A stretch of 14,032 bases of DNA, from positions 1 to 14,032 of the forward strand of contig CAZKRL010000049.1 in the NCBI GenBank assembly GCA_964555295.1, read 5' to 3'. Source of the stretch: CAZKRL01 sp964555295 (lineage in GTDB: Bacteria; Bacteroidota; Bacteroidia; Flavobacteriales_D; Sanyastnellaceae). The position numbers were made by a program, and so were the translations under genes. The notes under the pieces were generated by a model, which searched no databases, was not told where the DNA came from, and saw nothing but the letters and a program-made list of their open reading frames with translations. This document shows positions 1 to 7,312 of this stretch, in pieces (position 1 is the stretch's first letter; each line of letters opens with the position of its first letter).

Positions 1-1
1 T

Positions 2-1180
2 CTGAAAATTCTGGAAGGAAAAAAACTGCGAACTGAATGCGGCAAGTCACTGGTCATTCGCAACTCAGGACAATGGAATCATTACGGCGGTCCCGATTTT
101 CTTTTTGCGCATATCACGCTTGACGGCCTCGATTGGTTTGGTCATATCGAAATTCACCAAAACACTACTGATTGGATTAAGCATCAACACGATGGTGACC
201 CCAATTATGGTCTGGTCATTTTACACGTCGTACAAAATCATGATTCAGAAATCTTTACCCGTGCCAGTAATCCAATTGCTACTCTGCAACTCAGCGGAAT
301 TAAGGAATTTGTGAAGTACTGTCGTCGAGAAAAAAAACACCCCGCGGCGAGCGGTTTATTTTGCGGCGAAAGTATTGTTGGCCATCGGGATAGGATGCGA
401 AATCTTCTTTTAGAAGCTGCCCAACGACGCCTCGAGCAAAAGGCAGAGTACGCGCTGAGACTCTTTCAGGAATGTCGGTCGTCATGGCTGGATGTGATTT
501 ATATTCTCATCGTTCGAGCCATGGGGCAACAAGCCAACGCAGATACCATGGAGGCCATGGCCAAATCAGCTCCTTACCGTATTTGGTTTCGGCTGCACAA
601 AGATTTCGACGCGCTGCAGTCACTGTTCATGGGTTTGGCAGGTTTTGACACCGACGGACAAGAATTTGAATTTCTCAGCAGAAAATACAGTGTCTCTCCC
701 TTGCAAGATTTTCAATGGAATATCGGCAAGGTACGTCCTTCCGCCCTGCCTTTCAATCGAGTAAGACAGCTCGTAGCAATGCTCCATCGACATGGTGAAA
801 TACTGAATGACCTTCACCTGCCGGATACAAACCACTCGTTCTTACTTGACGAGCTGAAGTATAATGGAGAAAATTTCTCATTGAGCTCGGCTATGTCTGA
901 CAGCATAATCATCAATGCCATTGCTCCTTATGTATACGCCCGGGCTAAAACTGAGGGCCACAACCTACGCATGGAAGAGGCCATGGCAATGCTTTCTCGA
1001 GTTCGTCCGGAGAGCAATCGCATCACCAAGTACTGGCTGAGATGCGGGTATATTGCTGATACTGCTGCTGAAACACAAGGCATGTTATATTTGCATCGTA
1101 CCCTCTGCAGCGCGGCACGATGTGAGCAATGCAGATTTCATAAGGCACTACATGAACACACTAAAAAGTCTTTTTCTTAG
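2..1180 (+). CDS. DUF2851 family protein, C-terminal part (5' end outside window)
   Basis: The reading frame is open from base 2 to the TAA at 1178-1180 and enters from the left edge, so the true start is not visible. The first ATG in this frame (311) is internal: strongly family-like sequence lies upstream of it. That upstream part reads GGPDF, then W-F-G-H-I-E-I-H, then DWIKHQHDGDPNYG and VILHVV. This is the W-x-G-x-(V/I)-E-x-H ... DW-x2-H-x-H ... Y ... (V/I)-I-L-H-V-V signature I associate with Bacteroidota DUF2851 proteins. The C-terminus carries a small cysteine cluster (C-x5-C-x2-C near LHRTLCSAARCEQC). Visible length is 392 residues; family members are a little over 400, so little is missing. 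Function is unknown; the conserved His/Asp/Glu pattern could suit a metal-dependent nuclease-like fold, which is speculation. It overlaps the following PspC-type gene by 29 bp, implying translational coupling. Confidence 0.85.
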   Translation: MKILEGKKLRTECGKSLVIRNSGQWNHYGGPDFLFAHITLDGLDWFGHIEIHQNTTDWIKHQHDGDPNYGLVILHVVQNHDSEIFTRASNPIATLQLSGIKEFVKYCRREKKHPAASGLFCGESIVGHRDRMRNLLLEAAQRRLEQKAEYALRLFQECRSSWLDVIYILIVRAMGQQANADTMEAMAKSAPYRIWFRLHKDFDALQSLFMGLAGFDTDGQEFEFLSRKYSVSPLQDFQWNIGKVRPSALPFNRVRQLVAMLHRHGEILNDLHLPDTNHSFLLDELKYNGENFSLSSAMSDSIIINAIAPYVYARAKTEGHNLRMEEAMAMLSRVRPESNRITKYWLRCGYIADTAAETQGMLYLHRTLCSAARCEQCRFHKALHEHTKKSFS

Positions 1181-1397
1181 ATTCTCTGGATTGCTCGAGA
1201 TGCAACTCTTTGGAATGTGTGAGCATATTGCTCAGAAGATGGGTATTCGAACCCGTCAGGTGCGACTGAGTTTTATCTATTTGTCCTTTCTAACCGTAGG
1301 CTCACCGGTTGCAGTTTATCTCATCATGGTTTTCTGGCACCGCAACAAACGCATTTGGCAGCCGTGGACATGGGGATCCAAATCAGTAGAGCTGTAA
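1152..1397 (+). CDS. Small PspC-domain membrane protein
   Basis: An 81-residue protein. After about 17 residues comes FGMCEHIAQKMGIRTRQVRL, matching the PspC core (F-G-V-C-x2-(I/L)-x2-(K/Y)-(L/F)-G-I ... VRL). One hydrophobic segment follows (about FIYLSFLTVGSPVAVYLIMVF) and then a basic, Trp-rich tail ending in SVEL. Bacteroidota have many such single-PspC mini-proteins of 60-80 residues with the SFLT-GSP membrane segment. They are distinct from the proteobacterial phage-shock PspC, and their role is not established. The frame is open from 1053, but I chose the ATG at 1152 because relatives have a short segment before FG-C. The ATG at 1200 (MQLFGMC) is the alternative. The gene overlaps the DUF2851 gene by 29 bp and should be co-transcribed with it. 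It probably sits in the inner membrane. Confidence 0.82.
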   Translation: MNTLKSLFLRFSGLLEMQLFGMCEHIAQKMGIRTRQVRLSFIYLSFLTVGSPVAVYLIMVFWHRNKRIWQPWTWGSKSVEL

Positions 1398-1405
1398 ACT
1401 ACAGC
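1391..1405. other. Dyad spanning two convergent stop codons
   Basis: GCTGTA-AAC-TACAGC is a perfect 6-bp dyad with a 3-nt centre. It covers the TAA stop of the PspC-type gene (1395-1397) and the TAG stop of the PIN-PhoH gene on the other strand (complement of 1399-1401). It lacks a T-tract on either side, so it is not a textbook intrinsic terminator. With only 1 bp between the genes, any 3'-end signal must lie inside coding sequence. Confidence 0.35.
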
Positions 1406-2808
1406 ATCTCATTTGCTAGGTTTGCCAGTTCGCTGCGCTCACCTCTCTCCAGTGTTATATGGCAATATAACTCTTGCCCTTTCAAGCGTTCAATCACATA
1501 GGAGAGTCCATTGGATTGTTCATCCAAATAGGGAGTATCAATTTGTCTAACATCACCAGTGAGAATGATCTTGGTATTCTCTCCTGCGCGGGTGATAATG
1601 GTTTTCACTTCATGCGGAGTGAGATTCTGCGCCTCGTCTACAATCATAACGCAATTGGAAAGGCTTCTGCCCCTGATGAATGCGAGCGGACAAATGGTAA
1701 TCTTTCCTTGCGCCTGCATCTCCTCAATGAACTTTCGCTTCTTTTCATTCTCACCATATTGATTTTTGATGTAATTGAGATTGTCCCAAAGTGGCTGCAT
1801 ATAAGGATTCACCTTCTCCTCTGCATCGCCGGGTAAATAACCAATTTCCTTGTTGCTCAAGGGCACAATGGGTCTTGCGAGGTAAATCTGATCATAGGTA
1901 TTGCGCATCTCCAGTGAACCCGCTAGCGCGAGCAACGTCTTTCCGGTTCCCGCTACTCCGGATATGGTAATCAAACGAATATCAGGATTGAGAATCGCAT
2001 GGAGTGCAAAGGCTTGCTCGGCATTCTTTGGTTTAATGCCGCTTGCATATACTTTATCAACGCGCTCGAGTTCTTCTTGACGTGGGTTGTAATACGCAAG
2101 TGCCGAAGACGAACAATTCCGAAGAATATAATAATGGTTCTTGGGCCGATTTTCACCCAGTATCAGATCTGCTTTCGAGCGGCCATCCTGATACAGTTTT
2201 CTGATGAGTTCACTGTCTAAATTCTCGATAACGGATTTGCCGCTGTACATCATCATTGATTCCTTCACCTTTCCGGTCTTAAAATCTTCAGAAGGCAGGT
2301 TCAATGCTTTGGCCTTCAGTCTGAGATTGATGTCCTTGGAAACCAGAATCACTTTGCTTTCAGGTTGCTCGTGAGCGAGCTGCAGTGCGGCATTGAGTAT
2401 TTTATGGTCGTTCTTTCGCACATCAAAAATGGCCTCAGCATTGAGTGGGATGTTTTCGTTGGTGTTTAGGATGATACGCAATTTCCCACTATTGCCATTA
2501 TCAAGTGGAATCCAGTCTTGCAAAGTGTGTTGCTCGGAAAGGCGATCGATGATTCGTATCGTTTCGCGCGCCTCGAAGTTGCGAGTTTCATTACCCACCT
2601 TAAACTTATCGAGCTCTTCAAGAACAGTAATGGGTATGGCCACGCCATTGTCTTCAAAACTTTTTATCGAGTTATGGTCGTGAAGCAGCACAGATGTATC
2701 GAGTACGTAAATTTTTCTTTGCACTTCTGACTTTGCCGCATTTGGCTTATTCTGTGCACGAACTACCTTCTCCTTTTTAATGGTTTGAACTTTGTTTCTT
2801 ACGGCCAT
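1399..2808 (-). CDS. PIN-domain PhoH-family ATPase
   Basis: A 469-aa two-domain protein, the usual length for the PIN-PhoH (PhoH2/YlaK-like) family. The N-terminal PIN domain (about 32-175) shows the acidic set: D37 in VLDTSVLL, E64/E65 in TVLEELDKFK, D134 in NDHKIL and D159 in VSKDINLRLKA. The PhoH ATPase domain (about 255-469) has Walker A GVAGTGKT (284-291), Walker B VMIVDEAQN (387-395, D391/E392), and the conserved R-G-R-S-L and ILTGDVRQID segments. Characterised members of this architecture couple a sequence-specific RNase (PIN) to an ATP-dependent RNA-unwinding PhoH domain. The same role, in the cytoplasm, is inferred here. The first 30 residues are basic and low-complexity. The gene is monocistronic as far as can be seen: it converges on the PspC-type gene and has a 419-bp gap upstream. 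All key residues are present. The ATG at 2808 is the first start and keeps the full PIN domain. Confidence 0.93.
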   Translation of the reverse strand: MAVRNKVQTIKKEKVVRAQNKPNAAKSEVQRKIYVLDTSVLLHDHNSIKSFEDNGVAIPITVLEELDKFKVGNETRNFEARETIRIIDRLSEQHTLQDWIPLDNGNSGKLRIILNTNENIPLNAEAIFDVRKNDHKILNAALQLAHEQPESKVILVSKDINLRLKAKALNLPSEDFKTGKVKESMMMYSGKSVIENLDSELIRKLYQDGRSKADLILGENRPKNHYYILRNCSSSALAYYNPRQEELERVDKVYASGIKPKNAEQAFALHAILNPDIRLITISGVAGTGKTLLALAGSLEMRNTYDQIYLARPIVPLSNKEIGYLPGDAEEKVNPYMQPLWDNLNYIKNQYGENEKKRKFIEEMQAQGKITICPLAFIRGRSLSNCVMIVDEAQNLTPHEVKTIITRAGENTKIILTGDVRQIDTPYLDEQSNGLSYVIERLKGQELYCHITLERGERSELANLANEML

Positions 2809-3227
2809 AATGTTTAGGTTTTGGGTTTGCGTTTGAAGATAAAAGACAAGTTCAACGCATCTCTTGACCCATACCTCAAGTTATGAGTGCGCTTATTCAC
2901 ATTCCATCAGAGACCCAGCGTATTTTCCCAATGTTAGGACCATGTGAATTTGATAAATGCAGTGTTGAGTCCACATAGCTTAAACAAAGGGGCGAAGTTT
3001 ACTAACTAGATTTTTTCGGGGAAGCAGATGTTCACCAATAAAGACTCGGGCTTCCTTTCGCTGCTGAAACCAAAATGATGAGGACAAGATTTTTAGATTG
3101 AACCGTGCATGACTTTGACATCCAATTCCTCGGTACACTATTACAAGTTCAGCGACGAACAAGATTTTTGCGCATACTTTGAGGTGCCGGCGCAAAGGCC
3201 TTCAACATTAAAATGTATGATAGCTAA
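2809..3227. other. 419-bp gap with no recognisable gene
   Basis: This is the gap between the PIN-PhoH start codon and the nuclease stop codon. It must hold the phoH-type promoter and the 3' end of the nuclease transcript, but I see no convincing hairpin with T-tract and no clean TAnnTTTG/TTTG promoter pair. A 71-codon ORF lies on the - strand (2980-3195), and a 31-codon ORF on the + strand (2883-2978). Neither resembles a family I know or shows signal-peptide or domain logic. No tRNA or other structured RNA was recognised. Confidence 0.5.
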
Positions 3228-5240
3228 TTACTCTACGACCAAACGCATCACCTCAGTTTTAGAGCCGTATTGCATCAACACCTGATAGATACCACCGGCT
3301 ATATCTGAGATATCCTCCTGCCATAGATTCACACCAACCTGACACTGACGTGATGAAGACCTTACCAAAGCACCTTGCATACTAAAGATATTCACCTGGA
3401 GCTTTCCTTCCTCGGTTGCATCAACCCCCAAGTTCAATTGCGAGTTGGCAGGATTGGGGAACATCAATAACTCAGTGATCGAAGAGTTGGTATTGCTTTT
3501 CAAGAAAGCTCCTGATACAAATTCCGGAGCCGCCGCCGCGCCTGTATATGACAAATTCCCGAAGTTGATATTATTCACCCATGATGGATTGTCAATGAAT
3601 GGATTGCGATTCTGTTGCTGACTCCATATATAGTCATTACGGGCAATTTCGTAGCTATCAGGAGGATCTTGCGTATGCCATGAAAGTAACGTTGCCAAGT
3701 CTTGTGGCCCCTCTGCGAGACCTGGTAATATCGTATTGTTCAGTTGATCGAATGTCCAATTGAAGCCATTCACACCATCGTATCGCAGCGACATATACAA
3801 CAACGCCCGGGCGGCATCGCCCTTGTGAATTGCGCGGGGTTCGTAAACACGGTTGCCCGCTGCATCATATCCGTATTTGCCTTGCAGGTAGGAGCTAATG
3901 ATAGTGGTGACATTACCGAGTGGATGATTGCTTCTTACACCATTGGCGCTGTTCTGATTCACCGGAAATAGATGGTGTTGATCAGCATATTCGTTGAGTG
4001 AGGTTCCGCCGCCGCTCGGCATCCATGAAACACACCATGTGTGCTCTCTGCTGAAGGGCGATACAGTGTACCAAGCAAAAGGAGGCGTGTATGCATACAC
4101 CTCACCGCTATATGCACAGGTTACAGTTTTTTGACCGTTAGGGGCGTAGTTAAAGGCAAAGTTCATGACCATAGTTTCGTCATAGAGGTCGTATGACACC
4201 TTTGTATATGGACTGCGCACACGGTTCTTCAGCTGTGTGACAAAATCTGGGGAAGTGTTGGAAACCGCGCTGTAGTATGTGCCCGCCATTGACGCGGCAC
4301 TGGTGACATTACCTTCCAGTGGCGACAACTGGCGATAGTTGATGCTTGAGCCCGTTCCTACATATGAGTATATCTTGTAGAAATAGGAAGTGGATGCTAC
4401 CACAGACCGATCGGTAAAACTCAGTCCGGTGCCGAGGGTAACCACTGTGCCATTACCGAGCGTTGAACCTGCTGTGTATGTGACACCATCGACAGGATCA
4501 GCCGACAACGCAGCGCCCACTGAGCGCACAACCAAATAACCATTGGGAGCCGGGGAGGCGGCTGTAAAGGAAAGAGTGTAATCAAAGCTTCTCACATTTG
4601 AAAACACGAGATTGCTTGGATTGGCCGTTGGCTCAGGTGATGGACCATTGAAAGTAAATGTCCATGCGGGAAAAGAGGCGTAGCGAGTATCTGAGCGAGT
4701 CCATTTGGTTGTATTGCAAATAGACGTAAGCATTGTATTTCTATCCCCTGCGTTACTTAACGTATTGTAATAGCCATTATCACGCTCGGTTGTAAAAGCT
4801 ATACATGTACTACCTGCGGTGAGGGTTGCAGGTCGTCGGGAGGTAGTTTGACTGATATTACCGGTAACCCAATTGTTGGTGCTCAGTCCGAAAATAAAGG
4901 AAGGCGAAGTGGCAGCGCCTTGATAGACAAAAATCTGGTCGCCCGTGGTACCGAGGGAAATACCGCTGATGGTAAGCGCCTGAACCGTACCCTTCGGAAT
5001 TGCCGAACTGGCGGTCCATGTAAGCGTTCCTTCATTGGTAGCCAATGATGTTCCGTTCCATCCGTTGTCGGTAAATTTTATTTGTGTGCCTGCTGCTAGA
5101 TCCACAAGATTGACCCAGCTAATGGCATCGGGGTCATCTCCATTGAAAGCCAGAATGGCAATATCTCCTGGAGTTAAGACCGTTTGCGCAAAACAGAAAC
5201 AGGTGTTAAGTAGAAAAACCAAGGCAGTGCATTTTCTCAT
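3228..5240 (-). CDS. Secreted endonuclease I family protein with T9SS sorting domain
   Basis: A 670-aa multidomain exported nuclease. Residues 1-19 form a signal peptide (basic n-region, LVFLL core, FCFAQ end). Residues 20-200 form a lamin-tail-like beta domain (ILAFNGDDPDAISWVNL, then FTDNGW) typical of Bacteroidota secreted proteins. Residues 205-315 resemble fibronectin III. Residues 320-560 form the endonuclease I domain. It has SREHTWCVSWM (398-407), the metal-site motif DQHHLFP (420-426), R436-S-N438, a segment EPRAIHKGDAARALLYM (467-483), RNDYIW (534-539) and QNRNPFIDNPSWV (543-555). These are the hallmarks of the EndA/NucM-type beta-beta-alpha-metal nucleases, and none of the core residues appears lost. 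Residues 590-670 form a type A T9SS C-terminal domain (LLMFPNPANSQLN ... GGIYQVLM). It probably degrades extracellular DNA or RNA for phosphate, nucleotides or biofilm turnover. It stands alone between a 419-bp gap and a divergent operon. Confidence 0.92.
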   Translation of the reverse strand: MRKCTALVFLLNTCFCFAQTVLTPGDIAILAFNGDDPDAISWVNLVDLAAGTQIKFTDNGWNGTSLATNEGTLTWTASSAIPKGTVQALTISGISLGTTGDQIFVYQGAATSPSFIFGLSTNNWVTGNISQTTSRRPATLTAGSTCIAFTTERDNGYYNTLSNAGDRNTMLTSICNTTKWTRSDTRYASFPAWTFTFNGPSPEPTANPSNLVFSNVRSFDYTLSFTAASPAPNGYLVVRSVGAALSADPVDGVTYTAGSTLGNGTVVTLGTGLSFTDRSVVASTSYFYKIYSYVGTGSSINYRQLSPLEGNVTSAASMAGTYYSAVSNTSPDFVTQLKNRVRSPYTKVSYDLYDETMVMNFAFNYAPNGQKTVTCAYSGEVYAYTPPFAWYTVSPFSREHTWCVSWMPSGGGTSLNEYADQHHLFPVNQNSANGVRSNHPLGNVTTIISSYLQGKYGYDAAGNRVYEPRAIHKGDAARALLYMSLRYDGVNGFNWTFDQLNNTILPGLAEGPQDLATLLSWHTQDPPDSYEIARNDYIWSQQQNRNPFIDNPSWVNNINFGNLSYTGAAAAPEFVSGAFLKSNTNSSITELLMFPNPANSQLNLGVDATEEGKLQVNIFSMQGALVRSSSRQCQVGVNLWQEDISDIAGGIYQVLMQYGSKTEVMRLVVE

Positions 5241-5338
5241 GTTGAGTAATTATTTTGTACTGCAAGTAAGTCATTGATCTTTAGCACACCAAAAACATTT
5301 TAGGGAAATTTCAAGCATGGATTTGTGGCTCGCTCCGA

Positions 5339-5455
5339 ATGTACTTTGGGAAACGTTCTTTGCGAGCCGCGGTGATCATTGCGGTAAATGTCTTGCAAGG
5401 TTGCAAGGATGAGGTAGAAGGAATTCATTACCGGAACCTTTGTCGAAAATTATAA
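5339..5455 (+). CDS. Possible 38-aa lipoprotein-like peptide (tentative)
   Basis: ATG at 5339 opens a 39-codon frame ending in TAA at 5453-5455, five bases before the vWA start codon. The peptide starts with a basic segment (GKRSLRAA), then a hydrophobic stretch (VIIAVNVL), then LQGC with K-D-E following. This has the layout of a lipoprotein signal peptide with an L-x-G-C lipobox. The mature part would be only about 17 residues. It could be a tiny lipoprotein, the surviving 5' end of a decayed larger lipoprotein gene, or chance. No homologue is recognised. The placement directly ahead of the vWA gene on the same strand mildly favours a real or formerly real gene. Confidence 0.25.
   Translation: MYFGKRSLRAAVIIAVNVLQGCKDEVEGIHYRNLCRKL
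5393..5408. repeat. Tandem 8-bp repeat (TTGCAAGG x2)
   Basis: Two perfect, abutting copies of TTGCAAGG lie about 55 bp before the vWA start codon, inside the tentative lipoprotein-like ORF, where they encode part of LQGCK. The repeat may be coincidental, or a duplication that shifted a reading frame. Confidence 0.5.
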
Positions 5456-5460
5456 TTACT

Positions 5461-6090
5461 ATGAAAAACAACACGACCTATTATCAATTCATTCTCGACC
5501 GCAGCGGATCGATGAGTGATGTTCGATCAGCCACTCTGGAGGCGTTTAATTCGCACATCGAAAGCATTCGCAAAGCAGCATTGAAATTTCCTGAGCAGAA
5601 GTTTCGCGCGTCACTATGCACATTCAACGATACGGTTGAGCACCCTTTAGTTGAAGTGAATTTAGAAGATTTCAAGCCGTTGAATTTACGTTCGTATGAT
5701 ACCACAGGTAGCACAGCGCTTTTGGACGCCATTGGTCACTCGGTTCATCGCATTCGCACGGAGCATGCAAAGGAGCTCGATAAAGGCAAAGCATCGGTGG
5801 TGGTAATTATCATGACGGATGGCATGGAGAATGCATCACGGCTCTACTCATTTCCGGAAATCTCCCGTTTGATTGCTCAGCTTGAGGCCACTGATTTTTG
5901 GACGTTCACCTTCTTGGGTGCGGATTTGGATGCGTTTGAAATCGGTCGCATGTTGAATATTCGTGAAGCCAATACCAAATCCTTCTACAAGTCGGAGATG
6001 GTTGACACGCTTAGTGAAATGAGTGTGGCGATGGAATCGTATATGGAGGAAAAGAAATCGGGAAGAGTCAAGAAAAATTTTTTGAAATGA
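5461..6090 (+). CDS. Stand-alone von Willebrand factor A (vWA) domain protein
   Basis: A 209-aa cytoplasmic protein that is essentially one vWA domain. The MIDAS metal site is intact: FILDRSGSMS (10-19, D13/S15/S17), the loop TTGSTALLDAIG (81-92, T85) and IIMTDGMENAS (117-126, D120). The C-terminal part (WTFTFLGADLDAFEIG) matches the TerY-like / phage-plasmid vWA group, in which F-L-G-A-(N/D)-x-D-A is conserved. The tail is basic. There is no signal peptide or transmembrane segment, so it probably acts as an intracellular metal-dependent protein-interaction module. An in-frame TTG at 5440 would add 7 residues. I prefer ATG 5461 because the domain begins just after it, and because AACCTTTG (5435-5442), one base off the Bacteroidota -7 element, overlaps the TTG. 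The next gene starts 38 bp downstream on the same strand, implying an operon and a joint function. Confidence 0.9.
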   Translation: MKNNTTYYQFILDRSGSMSDVRSATLEAFNSHIESIRKAALKFPEQKFRASLCTFNDTVEHPLVEVNLEDFKPLNLRSYDTTGSTALLDAIGHSVHRIRTEHAKELDKGKASVVVIIMTDGMENASRLYSFPEISRLIAQLEATDFWTFTFLGADLDAFEIGRMLNIREANTKSFYKSEMVDTLSEMSVAMESYMEEKKSGRVKKNFLK

Positions 6091-6128
6091 TTTGATTTGA
6101 ATTACATTTTCCCTCCTAAACAAAAGCA

Positions 6129-7262
6129 ATGAAGGTTCATCTCATCAAAGCCAATGATTTTGATTCTGCGGGGTATACCGGGTTAATGACGCTATTACAA
6201 TCATTTCCCGGACCCCTGCAATTCAAAACATCTGAAACGCTCTTGTTGGATGAATTCGGAGATGCCTTAGTCTATGGAAGTCGGAAGGAAGAATTCACCC
6301 AGAACAAATTTCCGACATACAACATGGTGAACGAATCGTTGGCCTATCCAAGAACGGTGAAAACACTGACATGGCGTCAATTGTTTGACGCTTGCAATAA
6401 GTATAGGAGAAAAAATAACATTGCCGATGTTGACCATGTCATTCTGCTTACGAGCACTGCGAATGAAAGCAATTGGTTCGGTGCGGCGGATGAACACGCC
6501 AACAATTATTTCATTCATACTGTGCATTGGAGTGATTTTTTTGGTTCCGGTGTTGACGACAAGTATCCGCTGGCGTATGAAGTCGTGAGTTGGGTGTTAC
6601 GCCGACAAATGTTTAGCTCTGCGCGACAAGGTCATGAAAGTTACCATGCGGAACCCCGCGGTTGTATGATGGATTTTTGTAAGAACAAACTGGAGATCAT
6701 TCTTAAAATGCGCACGGGTGACATTTGCTCATCATGCATGAATCGCATCAAAGAGCGGGATGTTTCAAGAACCTTACTTACACAAATTTTTCAGTTCTAC
6801 GACGAAGTAAGCCGCTTTTTGAAATGGCGAGAACGAGCCGCTTTTATGCATCAACCGGGTAGGATAGAATTTCGTGGCGCGATGCAGAAAATTTATTTGA
6901 CGGATTTCGGTGGACTGGAAATAAAACTGAATCCAATGCAGCGTGCGTTGTACATTCTGTTTATGCGGCATCACGAGGGTATTGAATTGACATCGATTCA
7001 AGATCATCGGGCAGAGTTGGAGAGATTATACTCCACCTTCAGCAATGCTGGGGATATTCGGAAGATGCAAGACTCCATGCAACGTTTGTGCGATCCTTCC
7101 TGTGATGCCATCAACATCCAACTTTCCAGAATTCGTAGGGCATTTAGGGAGGCACTTGGCGAGGAGATGGCCTTGCATTACAGCATTGAAAGGAGCCATA
7201 ACCCAGGTGATTTTCGCTTTAAAATTTCACTGAATCGGGAGTGGGTTGAAGGGCTTCATTGA
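6129..7262 (+). CDS. Uncharacterised protein, metzincin-like Cys cluster plus winged-helix-like C-terminus
   Basis: A 377-aa soluble protein I cannot assign to a named family. The N-terminal third is alpha/beta-like and includes HVILLTSTANESNWF (103-117) and YEVVSWVLRRQMF (150-162). Residues 169-203 are striking: HESYH (169-173), GCMMDFC (178-184) and DICSSC (198-203), giving cysteines at 179, 184, 200 and 203. The C-x-M ... ~20 ... C-x2-C spacing recalls the Met-turn and structural zinc site of archaemetzincins. However, the usual HExxHxxGxxH helix is not present in its normal place, so the protein may be a degenerate or zinc-structural relative (inference). Residues about 262-375 look like a separate helical/winged-helix-like domain (LNPMQRALYILF, RIRRAFREALG, DFRFKISLNREW). 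I recall similar C-termini in Bacteroidota proteins of unknown function. It lies 38 bp after the vWA gene in the same orientation, so the two probably work together. No signal peptide or membrane segment is seen. Confidence 0.85.
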   Translation: MKVHLIKANDFDSAGYTGLMTLLQSFPGPLQFKTSETLLLDEFGDALVYGSRKEEFTQNKFPTYNMVNESLAYPRTVKTLTWRQLFDACNKYRRKNNIADVDHVILLTSTANESNWFGAADEHANNYFIHTVHWSDFFGSGVDDKYPLAYEVVSWVLRRQMFSSARQGHESYHAEPRGCMMDFCKNKLEIILKMRTGDICSSCMNRIKERDVSRTLLTQIFQFYDEVSRFLKWRERAAFMHQPGRIEFRGAMQKIYLTDFGGLEIKLNPMQRALYILFMRHHEGIELTSIQDHRAELERLYSTFSNAGDIRKMQDSMQRLCDPSCDAINIQLSRIRRAFREALGEEMALHYSIERSHNPGDFRFKISLNREWVEGLH

Positions 7263-7284
7263 ACATTACATTGCATTTCACGTG

Positions 7285-7308
7285 ATCCTTATCCGTGGTG
7301 ATCAGGAT
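7285..7308 (-). terminator. Imperfect inverted repeat between convergent genes
   Basis: ATCCTTATC (7285-7293) and GATCAGGAT (7300-7308) pair over 9 bp with one mismatch around a 6-nt loop. The repeat starts five bases past the stop of the small membrane-protein gene on the - strand and 23 bp past the stop of the 377-aa gene on the + strand. The position suits a shared transcript end, but there is no strong T-tract on either strand. Confidence 0.3.
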
Positions 7309-7312
7309 GATT

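Noticed and set aside
311..1180. Taking ATG 311 as the start of the DUF2851 protein
   Set aside because: The frame is open upstream to the window edge and encodes strongly conserved family sequence before this ATG, so the gene is cut by the window and does not start here.
2980..3195. 71-codon ORF on the - strand in the 419-bp gap (begins MRRHLKVCAKILFVAEL)
   Set aside because: The composition is mixed, with no recognisable domain, signal or family likeness and no operon context. ORFs of this length arise by chance.
3744..3971. 75-codon + strand ORF inside the nuclease gene, and similar antisense ORFs in pyrD, recA and the PIN-PhoH gene
   Set aside because: All are antisense shadows of well-supported genes, with no family likeness of their own.
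5326..5369. GGCTCGC ... GCGAGCC inverted repeat (7-bp arms, 28-nt loop) upstream of the vWA gene
   Set aside because: The loop is long and there is no T-tract or mobile-element context. A chance match is likely at this arm length.
5461..7262. Calling the vWA pair a tellurite-resistance (Ter) or MoxR system
   Set aside because: There are no TerD-, TerC- or MoxR-type genes in the window. The vWA likeness alone does not support the label.
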